Shown: positions 44,168 to 52,835 of the stretch, one piece after another
Position numbering within the stretch: position 1 is the stretch's first letter
Layout: every line of letters starts with the position of its first letter
Source of the DNA: Streptococcus rubneri
GTDB lineage: Bacteria; Bacillota; Bacilli; Lactobacillales; Streptococcaceae
Length of the DNA stretch: 64,000 bases
Assembly: GCF_004785935.1 (NCBI RefSeq)
Contig: NZ_SRRP01000001.1
Span: 496,001 to 560,000, forward strand
Direction of reading: 5' to 3'
Position numbers and translations under genes: made by a program
The notes under the pieces: generated by a model
What the model saw: the letters and a program-made list of their open reading frames with translations, nothing else
Databases searched by the model: none
Told to the model about the DNA's origin: nothing

Positions 44168-45430
44168 TTATTTTTTGTTGCGGTTCAAGATGGCGTTCAG
44201 AATAATTGCTAAGACGCTGGCAACAACAATTCCGTTTGCAAAGAACATTTTAAAGGCGCTTGGTAGGCCATTAAAGAGGGTGCTGTTGTTCAATCCTACC
44301 CCTGCTGCAATCGATACAGCCGCGATGAGAAAATTGTGCTCATTGTGTTCAAAATCAACACGCGCAAGGATCTGCATCCCTTGAATAGATACAAAACCAA
44401 ACATGACCAACATAGCTCCACCAAGTACTGGACTTGGGATGATTTGCGCCAAAGCTCCAAACTTAGGAAGGAGACCAAGAAGAACGAGGAAACCAGCCGC
44501 GTAGTAGATTGGAAGACGGGTCTTGATACCAGATAATTTCACCAAGCCGACGTTTTGTGAGAACCCTGTGTAGGGGAAGGTATTGAAGATACCACCTAGA
44601 AGTACGGCCAACCCTTCAGCGCGGTAGCCATTACGGAGGCGCGTGCTATCAATTGGATCTTTTGTAATATCTGAAAGAGCAAGATAGACACCAGTCGATT
44701 CGACCATAGAAACTGTCGCGATGATACACATCATGACGATTGAAGTGATTTCAAACTTAGGGGCTCCAAAGAAGAATGGTGTGGGAACGTGAACGACTGG
44801 AGCTTGTGATACGGGTGCGAAGTCCACCAAGCCCATAGAAGCCGCGATAGCGGTTCCTACAATCAACCCAATCAAAATAGAGATGGATTTGATAAAGCCT
44901 GTCGTATAGATGTTGACTACAAGAATAATGAGAATGGTAATCACGGCCAAGAGCAAACTTTGAACCGTTGGTTCTTCGGCGTTGTTTCCCATATTTCCGA
45001 TCGCTACTGGAATCAAGGTCAAACCAATGGTCGTAATGACAGATCCTGTCACGATGGATGGAAAGAGGTTGGCGATTTTTGAGAAGAAACCTGAGACCAG
45101 AACCACGTAAATCCCTGAAACAATCAAGGCACCAAACATGGCCCCACTACCATGGCTAGCCCCAATCATGCTAAGAGGTGCTACAGACTGGAAGGCCACC
45201 CCAAGGACGACTGGAAGACCAATCCCGAAATGTTTGTTTAACTGCAATTGCAGGAAGGTGGCTACCCCACACATAAAGATATCTGTAGAGATGAGATAGG
45301 TTAGTTGCTGGGCATTATATCCCAAAGCGCCCGCAATCATAATCGGTACTAGAATAGAACCCGAATACATGGCTAATAGGTGTTGCAAGCCTAGAATGGC
45401 TGCCTGTGAATGGTTTTCTTGTTTTTGCAT
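44168..45430 (-). CDS. pbuX: Xanthine permease
   Basis: A 420-aa NCS2-family nucleobase/H+ symporter with ~12-14 membrane segments. Family motifs include LQHLLAMYSGSILVPIMIAGALG, GLPVVLGVAFQSVAPL and the signature region FPYTGFSQNVGLVKLSGIKTR. Its ATG overlaps the xpt stop (TAATG), a firm sign of coupling. Under riboswitch control through xpt. Specificity for xanthine over guanine is taken from linkage to xpt. Confidence 0.93.
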   Translation of the reverse strand: MQKQENHSQAAILGLQHLLAMYSGSILVPIMIAGALGYNAQQLTYLISTDIFMCGVATFLQLQLNKHFGIGLPVVLGVAFQSVAPLSMIGASHGSGAMFGALIVSGIYVVLVSGFFSKIANLFPSIVTGSVITTIGLTLIPVAIGNMGNNAEEPTVQSLLLAVITILIILVVNIYTTGFIKSISILIGLIVGTAIAASMGLVDFAPVSQAPVVHVPTPFFFGAPKFEITSIVMMCIIATVSMVESTGVYLALSDITKDPIDSTRLRNGYRAEGLAVLLGGIFNTFPYTGFSQNVGLVKLSGIKTRLPIYYAAGFLVLLGLLPKFGALAQIIPSPVLGGAMLVMFGFVSIQGMQILARVDFEHNEHNFLIAAVSIAAGVGLNNSTLFNGLPSAFKMFFANGIVVASVLAIILNAILNRNKK

Positions 45431-46011
45431 TAGATGTCTGCCTCCTTAAATACAACCTGACCATTTTCAAAACGGTCCAAACGAGCAAGTGAAACAACTG
45501 GGTAGCCGAGTTCTTCTAGTAGTCCACGGCCATCCTGGAAAGATTTCTCGATGACGATACCGACCGCTTCTACACTGGCACCAGCTTGTTCGATGATCTG
45601 GATTAAGCCCTTAGCTGCTTGGCCATTTGCTAGGAAGTCATCAACGATTAAGACGCGATCATCTGGTGTTAAAAACTTGCTAGCAATGGAAACCGTACTG
45701 GTCACTTGCTTGGTAAAGGAATAGACTTCTGCTGTCAAAATCCCTTCATTCATGGTAATATTCTTGGCTTTTTTGGCAAAGATCATGGGAAGTTCCAAAG
45801 CTTCTGCCACATAGAGGGCAGGAGCGATCCCGGATGCTTCAATGGTCACAACCTTGGTCAGACCAGCATCTTTAAAGCGGTCCGCAAAAGCCTTCCCAAT
45901 TTCTTTCATCAACTGGTAATCCACTTGGTGGGTCAAGAAGGAATCGACCTTGAGGATATTCTCTCCCAAGACATATCCGTCTTTCAATATGCGTTCTTCT
46001 AATAATTTCAT
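45430..46011 (-). CDS. xpt: Xanthine phosphoribosyltransferase
   Basis: A 193-aa type I PRTase that converts xanthine and PRPP to XMP, which GuaA then turns into GMP. The PRPP motif is [16 protein letters not shown], and the N-terminal [31 protein letters not shown] is typical of Xpt. A purine riboswitch and attenuator precede it. It is coupled to pbuX. Confidence 0.95.
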   Translation of the reverse strand: MKLLEERILKDGYVLGENILKVDSFLTHQVDYQLMKEIGKAFADRFKDAGLTKVVTIEASGIAPALYVAEALELPMIFAKKAKNITMNEGILTAEVYSFTKQVTSTVSIASKFLTPDDRVLIVDDFLANGQAAKGLIQIIEQAGASVEAVGIVIEKSFQDGRGLLEELGYPVVSLARLDRFENGQVVFKEADI

Positions 46012-46035
46012 GTTTTCTCCTAAACAGTTTGGAAC

Positions 46036-46064
46036 AAAAATAGAGACTTACTAAGTAAGCCTCT
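46036..46064 (-). terminator. Attenuator hairpin in the xpt leader
   Basis: On the minus strand, AGAGGCTTACTTAGTAAGTCTCT folds back on itself and is followed by ATTTTTG. The CTTACTT arm can also pair with the AATAAGTAAG end of the aptamer P1, the classic switch geometry. Confidence 0.78.
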
Positions 46065-46100
46065 ACAGAATCCAAGTATCACTGGATCAATCTAAGACTT

Positions 46101-46163
46101 ACTTATTGTTAGGTGTTCCGGCACCTTGTAGAGACCTTGCGCCAATCCGCAAGATAAATAAGT
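46101..46163 (-). ncRNA. Purine riboswitch aptamer upstream of xpt
   Basis: On the minus strand: P1 ACTTATT/AATAAGT, P2 CTTGCG/CGCAAG with a 6-nt loop, the GTCTCTAC joining segment typical of purine riboswitches, and P3 AGGTG/CACCT. It sits in the guaC-xpt gap upstream of an attenuator. J1/2 and loop L2 look shorter than the B. subtilis type and I cannot match the L2/L3 kissing bases, so this may be a variant. Guanine or xanthine sensing is inferred. Confidence 0.75.
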
Positions 46164-46173
46164 AATTGTAGTT

Positions 46174-47157
46174 TTAATGAGAGTCACCATTCCAGATAGA
46201 ATTCTTTACGATGACATAATCGACATGCTTGAGATCAGCAACCTTGCGACCTCCAGCATAGGAAATAGAACTTTGCAAGTCTTGCTCCATCTCTGTCAAG
46301 GTATCTTGCAGATGACCTTTGGCTGGTAGAAGGATTTTCTTACCTTCAACATTTTTATAGGCCCCTTTTTGGTACTCTGAAGCAGATCCATAATACTCTT
46401 TAAAGGCTTCCCCATCGACTTCAACGGTTTTTCCTGGGCTTTCAATGTGACCTGCAAAGAGAGAACCGATCATGACCATACTAGCACCAAAACGAATGGA
46501 TTTCGCAATATCTCCATGGGTCCGAATTCCGCCATCTGCAATAATCGGCTTGCGAGCTGCTTTTGAACACCAACGAAGGGCAGCTAATTGCCAACCGCCA
46601 GTACCAAAGCCAGTCTTCACTTTTGTGATGCAGACCTTACCAGGTCCGATCCCGACCTTGGTAGCATCTGCTCCGGCGTTTTCCAACTCACGAACAGCTT
46701 CTGGGGTTCCGACATTTCCTGCGATGACAAAGGTATCTGGTAATTCCTTCTTGATATGCTGGATCATTTGGATGACGCTATCTGAGTGTCCGTGAGCGAT
46801 ATCGATGGTGATGTATTCTGGTGCGTCGTCCTTGAGTTGAGTCACAAAGTCGTACTCATAGTCTTTTACTCCAACTGAAATGGAAGCAATTAAGCCCTGA
46901 TCGTGCATACGTTTGATAAAGGGAATGCGACCAGCTTCGTCAAAGCGGTGCATAATGTAAAAATATCCCCCTTTAGCCAGTTGTTCTGCCACATCCTCAT
47001 CCAGGATAGTCTGCATGTTGGCAGGTACCACTGGTAGCTTGAAGGTGTGCTTACCAAACTGAACGGTCGTGTCAGCTTCTGCACGACTTTTGATAATACA
47101 CTTGTTAGGGATTAATTGAATATCTTCGTAATCAAAGATTGGAAATTCGTTTAACAT
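46174..47157 (-). CDS. guaC: GMP reductase
   Basis: A 327-aa IMPDH/GMPR-family enzyme that deaminates GMP to IMP with NADPH. The catalytic loop is [16 protein letters not shown] (Cys), with the phosphate-binding [32 protein letters not shown] took ATG 47157 ([15 protein letters not shown]), the usual family start, because a promoter with TTGAAT and TATAAT at 47260-47232 would begin transcription at about 47225; the longer frame starting at 47226 lies at that point. It is followed by the xpt riboswitch leader, with no terminator between. Confidence 0.93.
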   Translation of the reverse strand: MLNEFPIFDYEDIQLIPNKCIIKSRAEADTTVQFGKHTFKLPVVPANMQTILDEDVAEQLAKGGYFYIMHRFDEAGRIPFIKRMHDQGLIASISVGVKDYEYDFVTQLKDDAPEYITIDIAHGHSDSVIQMIQHIKKELPDTFVIAGNVGTPEAVRELENAGADATKVGIGPGKVCITKVKTGFGTGGWQLAALRWCSKAARKPIIADGGIRTHGDIAKSIRFGASMVMIGSLFAGHIESPGKTVEVDGEAFKEYYGSASEYQKGAYKNVEGKKILLPAKGHLQDTLTEMEQDLQSSISYAGGRKVADLKHVDYVIVKNSIWNGDSH

Positions 47158-47231
47158 ACGGATTGGAATCTCGTTTCTAAATTTTAAATCGTGATGCGTC
47201 ATCACTACGTCTTCCGACGTTTCCATTCAAG

Positions 47232-47260
47232 ATTATAGCAAAGATACGGAGTCGATTCAA
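47232..47260 (-). promoter_or_regulatory. guaC promoter
   Basis: TTGAAT (47260-47255), a 17-bp spacer and TATAAT (47237-47232) on the minus strand; leader of about 70 nt. Confidence 0.82.
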
Positions 47261-47336
47261 TTAGTATGCTGATTATTGAATTAATGTTCGGAAATTACCA
47301 GACGATTAGTTAGAGCAACTTCTTTATTTGAGTTGT

Positions 47337-48059
47337 TTATGAACAAATCTGAAGCCAATTGATGATTTCTTTGCTGACAAGATTAGGAACGGCTGTATAA
47401 AAATCGTGACTGAGATCCTTTAAGAGTACCTTCTTGATAGAAGGATCTAAATTTTCAAGTGCTCTAGTTCTCCAATCGGGCTCATCTTCGTATTTAGGTC
47501 CGATGAATAAGGCCTTGGTATCCGTTAGTGGAGCTTGAAAAGATCGAAGCTCCCTTCTGACTCTCAGCAGGGAAAGAACAGCTTGTGGATCTAGATCCAG
47601 TTCATAATGATGGAGGTCAGGATTCCAACGATAACTGGATTGGATGGCCTTTACAGTGGCTTGCGAAGGATTGTCAGTATCTCCAAGTTCACTTGCAACT
47701 GCTTCCTCTAGAGATGAAAATACCTGTTGCTTCAGATAGGCGAGTGTCTCTTCGATTTCCTGTTCTAGTGGTAAGATCTGGTCCATATCAAGATAGCCAC
47801 CATCTAGCAGAACCAGGCGTGTAATTTGCGGCATTTTGGATGCTAGGTATCGAGCCAAATCTCCACCCAGTGAATGGGCAATGATACAAGTATTTTCATT
47901 AGAATCCGCATGGGCTTCAAACCAATCTACTAAATCTTTTGCAGATTCCAGTTTCACCCTATAGGGATCTAGATAGGTGATGGGAAAAGGAAAGTAGGAA
48001 GCAAATTCGGTCATATGATTTTTGTTACTTCCGAGACCTCCGATAAAGTAAAACTTCAT
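47337..48059 (-). CDS. Alpha/beta hydrolase, unknown substrate
   Basis: A 240-aa cytoplasmic hydrolase with the elbow CIIAHSLGGDLARYLASK and start MKFYFIGGLGSNKNH (oxyanion region). Catalytic His is probably LKDLSHDFYTAVP. I do not recognise a subfamily. It overlaps the upstream O-acetyltransferase gene by 4 bp (ATGA), so the two are co-translated. A hydrolase/acetyltransferase pair could act on opposite directions of one acylation, but this is speculative. Confidence 0.83.
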   Translation of the reverse strand: MKFYFIGGLGSNKNHMTEFASYFPFPITYLDPYRVKLESAKDLVDWFEAHADSNENTCIIAHSLGGDLARYLASKMPQITRLVLLDGGYLDMDQILPLEQEIEETLAYLKQQVFSSLEEAVASELGDTDNPSQATVKAIQSSYRWNPDLHHYELDLDPQAVLSLLRVRRELRSFQAPLTDTKALFIGPKYEDEPDWRTRALENLDPSIKKVLLKDLSHDFYTAVPNLVSKEIINWLQICS

Positions 48060-48616
48060 TCTTTCACCTCTATTTTCTTAATGATTCTGGCTGGATTACC
48101 AGCTAGGACCACATTATCCCCGAAGGATTTGGTCACCACTGCTCCTGCTCCAACCACGACATTATCGCCTATGGTCACGCCTGGAAGGATGATAGCTCCC
48201 CCACCCGCCCAGAAGTTGTCTCCAATCGTTATTGGAGCTCCATATTCTTTTCCTGAATTCCGCTCATCTGGATCTAGCGGATGGAGAGGGGTGAGAAATT
48301 GGCAATTGGGGCCAATCATGGCATTCTTTCCAATCCTGATCGGGCAAACATCCAGCATGGTTAGGTTCCAGTTGGCATAAAAGTTCTCTCCCAAGTGGAT
48401 ATTCACTCCATAATCACAAGCCAAAAAAGGATGAATGGAAACATTATTCCCTGTGGATCCGAACCAACTTTTTATGAGTTGGCTCCGTTTCTCCCCATCT
48501 GCATCTTGGTTAAAGGTAAATTGCTTGGTCCGAGCTTCTTGGGCCAACTTCCTCAATTCTGGATCCATGGGACTGTAGAACTCGCCAGTAATCATCTTTT
48601 CATATTCCGTTTTCAT
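48056..48616 (-). CDS. Sugar O-acetyltransferase, maltose/galactoside type
   Basis: A 186-aa left-handed beta-helix acetyltransferase of the LacA/Maa family. It opens MKTEYEKMITGEFYSPMDPELRKLAQEAR, has hexapeptide repeats (e.g. IGKNAMIGPNCQFLTPLHPLDPDERNSGKEYGAPITIGDNFWAGGGAIILPGVTIGDNVVVGAGAVVTKSF) and the catalytic His in PLHPLD. It acetylates a sugar hydroxyl, the counterpart of the acetyl esterase at 20807, though they are 27 kb apart. Confidence 0.92.
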   Translation of the reverse strand: MKTEYEKMITGEFYSPMDPELRKLAQEARTKQFTFNQDADGEKRSQLIKSWFGSTGNNVSIHPFLACDYGVNIHLGENFYANWNLTMLDVCPIRIGKNAMIGPNCQFLTPLHPLDPDERNSGKEYGAPITIGDNFWAGGGAIILPGVTIGDNVVVGAGAVVTKSFGDNVVLAGNPARIIKKIEVKE

Positions 48617-48636
48617 AATTATCTCCCGTCTGATAG

Positions 48637-48661
48637 TAAAAAACCACTCATAGTGAGTGGG
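48637..48661 (-). terminator. Terminator of the 41-aa membrane peptide gene
   Basis: Stem CCACTCA/TGAGTGG with a 3-nt loop and a T-run on the minus strand, 13 bp after the peptide stop. Confidence 0.85.
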
Positions 48662-48673
48662 CTTGTTTATCTC

Positions 48674-48799
48674 TTAATGGTACATCAGGTAGCCATCGAA
48701 GAGCTCAAATATTTTTCCTATCGCTCGGAAAACAAGAGCAGCAACAAGGGCAAGCAGCAAGAAGTAAGCTACAGCAAAAATCACACTAATGATCATCAT
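48674..48799 (-). CDS. 41-aa single-pass membrane protein
   Basis: A 41-aa peptide, MMIISVIFAVAYFLLLALVA followed by ALVFRAIGKIFELFDGYLMYH. It has one membrane helix (~4-26) and an amphipathic cationic/aromatic tail. AGGAG stands 6 bp before the double ATG, and a terminator follows, so it is almost certainly a separate small gene. Function unknown; the form fits small stress-response membrane proteins or toxin-like peptides, but no antitoxin RNA can be recognised. Confidence 0.78.
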   Translation of the reverse strand: MMIISVIFAVAYFLLLALVAALVFRAIGKIFELFDGYLMYH

Positions 48800-48937
48800 G
48801 ACACACTCCTATTTAATGTACTTTTTCCACCCTCTATTATACTCCTGGCTTATTTTAGATTCAAGGAAAACGCTATCAAAATTTGATTTGTTTTCAATTT
48901 GTAATTTACAAAAATTTTCAGACGGTTCAAAAATAAT

Positions 48938-48990
48938 AAAAAGCAGGATTCTTACTCAGATATCGTTTTAACTATCTACTCCTGCTTTTT
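48938..48990. terminator. Terminator downstream of tatA
   Basis: AAAAAGCAGGA/TCCTGCTTTTT arms with a ~31-nt loop and T-runs on both strands, 65 bp past the tatA stop. Confidence 0.78.
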
Positions 48991-49055
48991 TACTATTATT
49001 GAAAATGAAAGAAAAAAAGATAGTTCTGTCAGAAAATATTATGAAAGGTAAGCTA

Positions 49056-49253
49056 TTATTCTTCGAGCTTATCAGTCTTTTCTTTCTCCTCTTCTTTTTC
49101 AGTTGCACCATTGTTGACGGCTGACTTGAATTCAGAAAACATTTTTCCAAGCGAGTGTCCTAACTCAGGCAAACGCTTTGGTCCAAAGATTAAGAGGGCT
49201 CCCAGGATAATAATAATCAGGCCTGGTGCACCGATATCACGTAAAATTCCCAT
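49056..49253 (-). CDS. tatA: Twin-arginine translocase subunit TatA
   Basis: A 65-aa protein with one N-terminal helix (LIIIILGALLIFGPKRLPELGHSLGKMFSEFKSAV) having the FGPKRLPELG hinge, and a charged, Glu/Lys-rich tail. With TatC it forms a minimal translocase of folded proteins. It is the last gene of the efe operon, 2 bp after tatC. No tatB is present, as usual in Gram-positives. Confidence 0.95.
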   Translation of the reverse strand: MGILRDIGAPGLIIIILGALLIFGPKRLPELGHSLGKMFSEFKSAVNNGATEKEEEKEKTDKLEE

Positions 49254-49255
49254 AT

Positions 49256-49975
49256 TTATCTCCTTTTTTGTATACGGTTATAGATGATGCGACTGATGCT
49301 CAGACTTACTTCGTAAAGCAAGATAAGAGGCACGGTCATAGCTAGATCACTGATAAAATCAGCAGGGGTCAGGATGACGGCTAGTACCAGCAATAGGAAG
49401 TAGGCTATCCGCCGATAGCGACTTAACCAGTCTGGCGTTAAGATATGAATCGAGGTCAAAAAGGCTACAATGACCGGTAATTCAAACAAGACCCCCAAAG
49501 GAACGGTCGTATGAAAGATGAAGGCCAAGTAGTTCTGTGCCGTTAACTGAATGGTAAACTGTCCTTGTCCTAACGTTAAGAGTACCTCTAAGATAGCTGG
49601 ACTAACTAGATAATAGCCGAAGACCAAGCCTAGCAAGAAACATATCAAACTAGCGGGCACATAGAGCAGAATAGCTCCTGCTTCTCCTTTTCTCAAAGCT
49701 GGCTTTACAAATTGCCAGACTTGAAAGAGGGTGAAGGGCAGGGTGATGGTAAAAGCCATTAAGCTTGCCAACTGAAGGTAGATGCTTAAAATGTCATTAG
49801 GGCCAAGGACCAAGAGTTTCTCTCGAAATCCAGCCGTCAAATAGGCATAAAGCTGATCAGAAAACAAGAGGGCTCCACAAAAGACAAGGAAAAAACAAAG
49901 GATACAAGCGATGAAGCGTCGCCTAAACTCGCTTAAATGCTCTACAATAGTGAGCCTTCTATCTTCATTTTTCAT
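49256..49975 (-). CDS. tatC: Twin-arginine translocase subunit TatC
   Basis: A 239-aa, six-segment membrane protein that recognises Tat signals. It has LTIVEHLSEFRRRFI near the N-terminus and FELPVIVAFL in the later half, both TatC hallmarks. It overlaps efeU by 11 bp. The only Tat signal seen in the window is that of EfeB, so the translocase seems dedicated to it. Confidence 0.95.
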   Translation of the reverse strand: MKNEDRRLTIVEHLSEFRRRFIACILCFFLVFCGALLFSDQLYAYLTAGFREKLLVLGPNDILSIYLQLASLMAFTITLPFTLFQVWQFVKPALRKGEAGAILLYVPASLICFLLGLVFGYYLVSPAILEVLLTLGQGQFTIQLTAQNYLAFIFHTTVPLGVLFELPVIVAFLTSIHILTPDWLSRYRRIAYFLLLVLAVILTPADFISDLAMTVPLILLYEVSLSISRIIYNRIQKRR

Positions 49976-51647
49976 CTTGCTTCACCGTCACAATCCCGAC
50001 AATAAGAACGAATAGAACTTGGCAAGCAAGAACTTCCCAGCTCGGGTAGATTCCAGCCCAATCGATGGTTGGGAAATTACTCAAGATATGATTGGGAAGC
50101 ATGTTGGTTAATTGGAGCGAGTGTAGGCTCACCCCTAGCATCTTAAAGGCCAGGGCGTAAATCATCCAAGTCAAGAGGAAGAAAATCTTATGTGGCTTGA
50201 CCAGATGGCTTGCCTTGGTCATGAGAATGGCAAGAATGGCTAAAACTGCAAGAGCCAAACCGATCCCTAGGAAGAAATCAAAGGAGCGAATACGAGGGAG
50301 GATTCCCACATAGAAGAGAATGGTCTCAGCTCCCTCACGGAAGACAGCTAAGAAACTGAGAGCAAACATGGAAATGAAACTTCCAGTTGCTGTCACAGCC
50401 TTCATCTGACTTTCCATGAATTGGTTCCATTTTTTTACAGAGGACTTGCGATGCAACCAAATCCCAATGACAATCATCATCCCTACTGCGATGATCCCTA
50501 CTGCTCCTTCTATGACCTCACGGTTGGAAGCAGAGGTAACAGCAGGGAATAAGAATTGAAGAGCGACTGCAATGGCTGCACTGGCTAGGATACCTAGAAG
50601 AGCCCCTGCATAGACCCATTTCAAGCCTTTGAATAGTTTTGCTGACTTGAGAACTGTCACCAAAGCCATGACAATCAAAAGTGCTTCGACTCCCTCGCGT
50701 AAGAGGATCAACATAGCGTCAACCGCCGAATAAGAGGCGGTGGTATCAATAGCAGACAGATCCCTAATCAGGACTTCTAGTTGCTTTTGATACTTGCTTT
50801 CATTTCCCTTGACCATGATGACAGGACTTTGACTTTCCACCCGAGTATAGAGACCAGGATTGGTCGTGCTGACATCGCCCTCGATTGTTGGCCAAATGGT
50901 AATGAACTCCTTCATGACTTGACTAGCTTGGCTAGTCTCATTTGCTTGGAAGAGACTAAGAGCTTTCTTGAGGAGCTTAATTCCGTCTGAAAGGGTCAGA
51001 TTGGAGCTTGTTTCCTCAATCTTTTCCCCACTGATAAATTGATCCAACACATTTTTTAGGTCATTGTAAGAAGATTGGATGGAGTCAAAGTTTGTAGGCT
51101 CCGTTTCGATTGCACTTCTCAAGAAGGAGATAGCTGTTTCTACTTTTCCATAGTAAGCTGTACTATGATCTCTGACAACCGCTTCATTCCGAGTCCAAGT
51201 GTTGTTTAAATCGGCATAAGCCTTTCGTGTTGTCTGGAGATCTTTTGCTGTGATCGCCTCTTGTAACTTCTCAAAGTAAGGCTGCAAGCGAGTTTCTAGC
51301 TTCTCCTTTTCAGCATCCAGATCGACTGGATTTTGCTCTTTTTCAAAGGTTAGCAAGGAAGTGGAGACAGTCACCAATTGCTTTTCTGTGATCTCGCCTT
51401 CCAAGTCCAAACTCTTCTGGACTTCTTTTCCTGCCTTGGAATCATGATCGGCTTTCTTAAGAAATTCTTCTTTTATCTCTGCGACAAGAGTGTGAGCTTT
51501 TTCTTGATCCTTATCCCGAACTGCTGTCGTTGCATCTGTGATTTTGATAAAGAGATCACTATAGGACTCAGCTTGGACAGGGGTGACGATGAAAAAGAGG
51601 CAGGCTACTAGGACGACTAACAATTTATTCAAATAAGTCTTGACCAA
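49965..51647 (-). CDS. efeU: FTR1/EfeU iron permease with N-terminal extracytoplasmic domain
   Basis: A 560-aa iron permease. A signal-like segment (~7-26) leads into a ~270-residue extracellular helical domain, followed by seven membrane segments from ~300 to the end. Two REXXE iron-binding motifs, REGVEALLIVMAL and REGAETILFYVG, are present, as in FTR1 proteins. The start is TTG at 51647, placed right after AAGGAGGG. It overlaps efeB by 23 bp. It imports ferric iron made by the EfeB peroxidase. Confidence 0.93.
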   Translation of the reverse strand: MVKTYLNKLLVVLVACLFFIVTPVQAESYSDLFIKITDATTAVRDKDQEKAHTLVAEIKEEFLKKADHDSKAGKEVQKSLDLEGEITEKQLVTVSTSLLTFEKEQNPVDLDAEKEKLETRLQPYFEKLQEAITAKDLQTTRKAYADLNNTWTRNEAVVRDHSTAYYGKVETAISFLRSAIETEPTNFDSIQSSYNDLKNVLDQFISGEKIEETSSNLTLSDGIKLLKKALSLFQANETSQASQVMKEFITIWPTIEGDVSTTNPGLYTRVESQSPVIMVKGNESKYQKQLEVLIRDLSAIDTTASYSAVDAMLILLREGVEALLIVMALVTVLKSAKLFKGLKWVYAGALLGILASAAIAVALQFLFPAVTSASNREVIEGAVGIIAVGMMIVIGIWLHRKSSVKKWNQFMESQMKAVTATGSFISMFALSFLAVFREGAETILFYVGILPRIRSFDFFLGIGLALAVLAILAILMTKASHLVKPHKIFFLLTWMIYALAFKMLGVSLHSLQLTNMLPNHILSNFPTIDWAGIYPSWEVLACQVLFVLIVGIVTVKQDEK

Positions 51648-52833
51648 TGTACCCTCCTTCCTTCACACCTCCGAAGCAGGCAAAGAGGCCACTGCCAATG
51701 TGGGTCACATATTCATTCATCTTATCGTCTGCCCCTAGATTGGTTTGGATTTTCACAAAGCTGTCTGGATCCTTTTGAAAGGCAATAAAAAGCAATCCTG
51801 CATCAAACTGCCCCGTTTTCGGATCAATCCCATCAGAGTAAGAATAAGAGCGTCGCAAAATTGGCAGATCCACTTCTTTAGCCAAACGGACATGTGAATC
51901 AACTGGTAAGAGGGAGAGGTCCACTTCGTCAAACTCGTTTTGCTTTCCAAATGGTGCGCCACTTTCTTTATAGCGTCCAAAGGTATTTTCTTGCTCCTGC
52001 AGGTTGGTCCGGTCCCAGGTCTCTAGGTGCATGATAATCCTGCGGACAGCCATATAAGAACCGTTTTTCATCCAGTCATTACTATCAGCCCAGACCACCT
52101 TATCAAAATCTTTCTCCGTTGTGACGTTGGCAGTCCCATCCTTAAAGCCAAAAAGGTTCCTTGGAGTTTCCATACGATCCCCAATAGCAGCAAAGCCTGA
52201 TTGGCTCCACTTCATGGTCACCTTGATCCGTCCTTTACGGATCAGATTGCGGACAGCATGAAAGGCCACCTGCTCATCATCTGCACATGCTTGGATAACG
52301 ATATCACCACCCGTATACTGCTCTCTCAACTGTTCCTTAGGAAAAGCTGGCAAATCCCGGAAGAGTTTGGGACGCTTCTTCTCAAGGCCTAGTTTGGTCA
52401 AAAAGCTAGCCGAAACACCAAAGGTTAGGGTGAGGCGGTAAGGATTTAGTCCGACAGTTTCCCCAGTGTCACTTGGTGGCAAGAGAGCGTTGGAACCATC
52501 CTTTTTGACCAGTTCGCCATTGACTAATTTCTGGCTATAATCTGTCCAATCTTTAAACAACTGTATCAATTCGTTTTTATCTGTCGTCCGGAGATCGAGC
52601 ACCACAAAATAGATATTCTTCTGCATGGGGGTTGTAATCCCTGCCTGGTGCTTGCCGTAAAAACTAATTTCTTCTTGACCGTCTGCGATTTGCTTGGAGC
52701 CGTGCTCCTTATTAGCGAAAAAAGCAGAAGCACCGGAGAGACCAAGTGCTAAGCCTGCTCCCCCAATACCTGCTTTTTTCAGAAATTCGCGACGATCCAT
52801 CTTCTTTTCAAAAAAATTTTCGTCTTTTGTCAT
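51625..52833 (-). CDS. efeB: EfeB, Tat-exported Dyp-type haem peroxidase
   Basis: A 402-aa haem peroxidase of the Dyp family. The signal has the twin-arginine motif DRREFLKKAGIGG followed by a hydrophobic run ending in GASAFFA. The Dyp hallmark GFKDGTAN (GxxDG) is present, and the terminal region PDSFVKIQTNLGADDKMNEYVTHIGSGLFACFGG matches. It oxidises ferrous to ferric iron outside the cell. The stop overlaps efeU, and the start follows efeO by 2 bp. Confidence 0.95.
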   Translation of the reverse strand: MTKDENFFEKKMDRREFLKKAGIGGAGLALGLSGASAFFANKEHGSKQIADGQEEISFYGKHQAGITTPMQKNIYFVVLDLRTTDKNELIQLFKDWTDYSQKLVNGELVKKDGSNALLPPSDTGETVGLNPYRLTLTFGVSASFLTKLGLEKKRPKLFRDLPAFPKEQLREQYTGGDIVIQACADDEQVAFHAVRNLIRKGRIKVTMKWSQSGFAAIGDRMETPRNLFGFKDGTANVTTEKDFDKVVWADSNDWMKNGSYMAVRRIIMHLETWDRTNLQEQENTFGRYKESGAPFGKQNEFDEVDLSLLPVDSHVRLAKEVDLPILRRSYSYSDGIDPKTGQFDAGLLFIAFQKDPDSFVKIQTNLGADDKMNEYVTHIGSGLFACFGGVKEGGYIGQDLFE

Positions 52834-52835
52834 CG

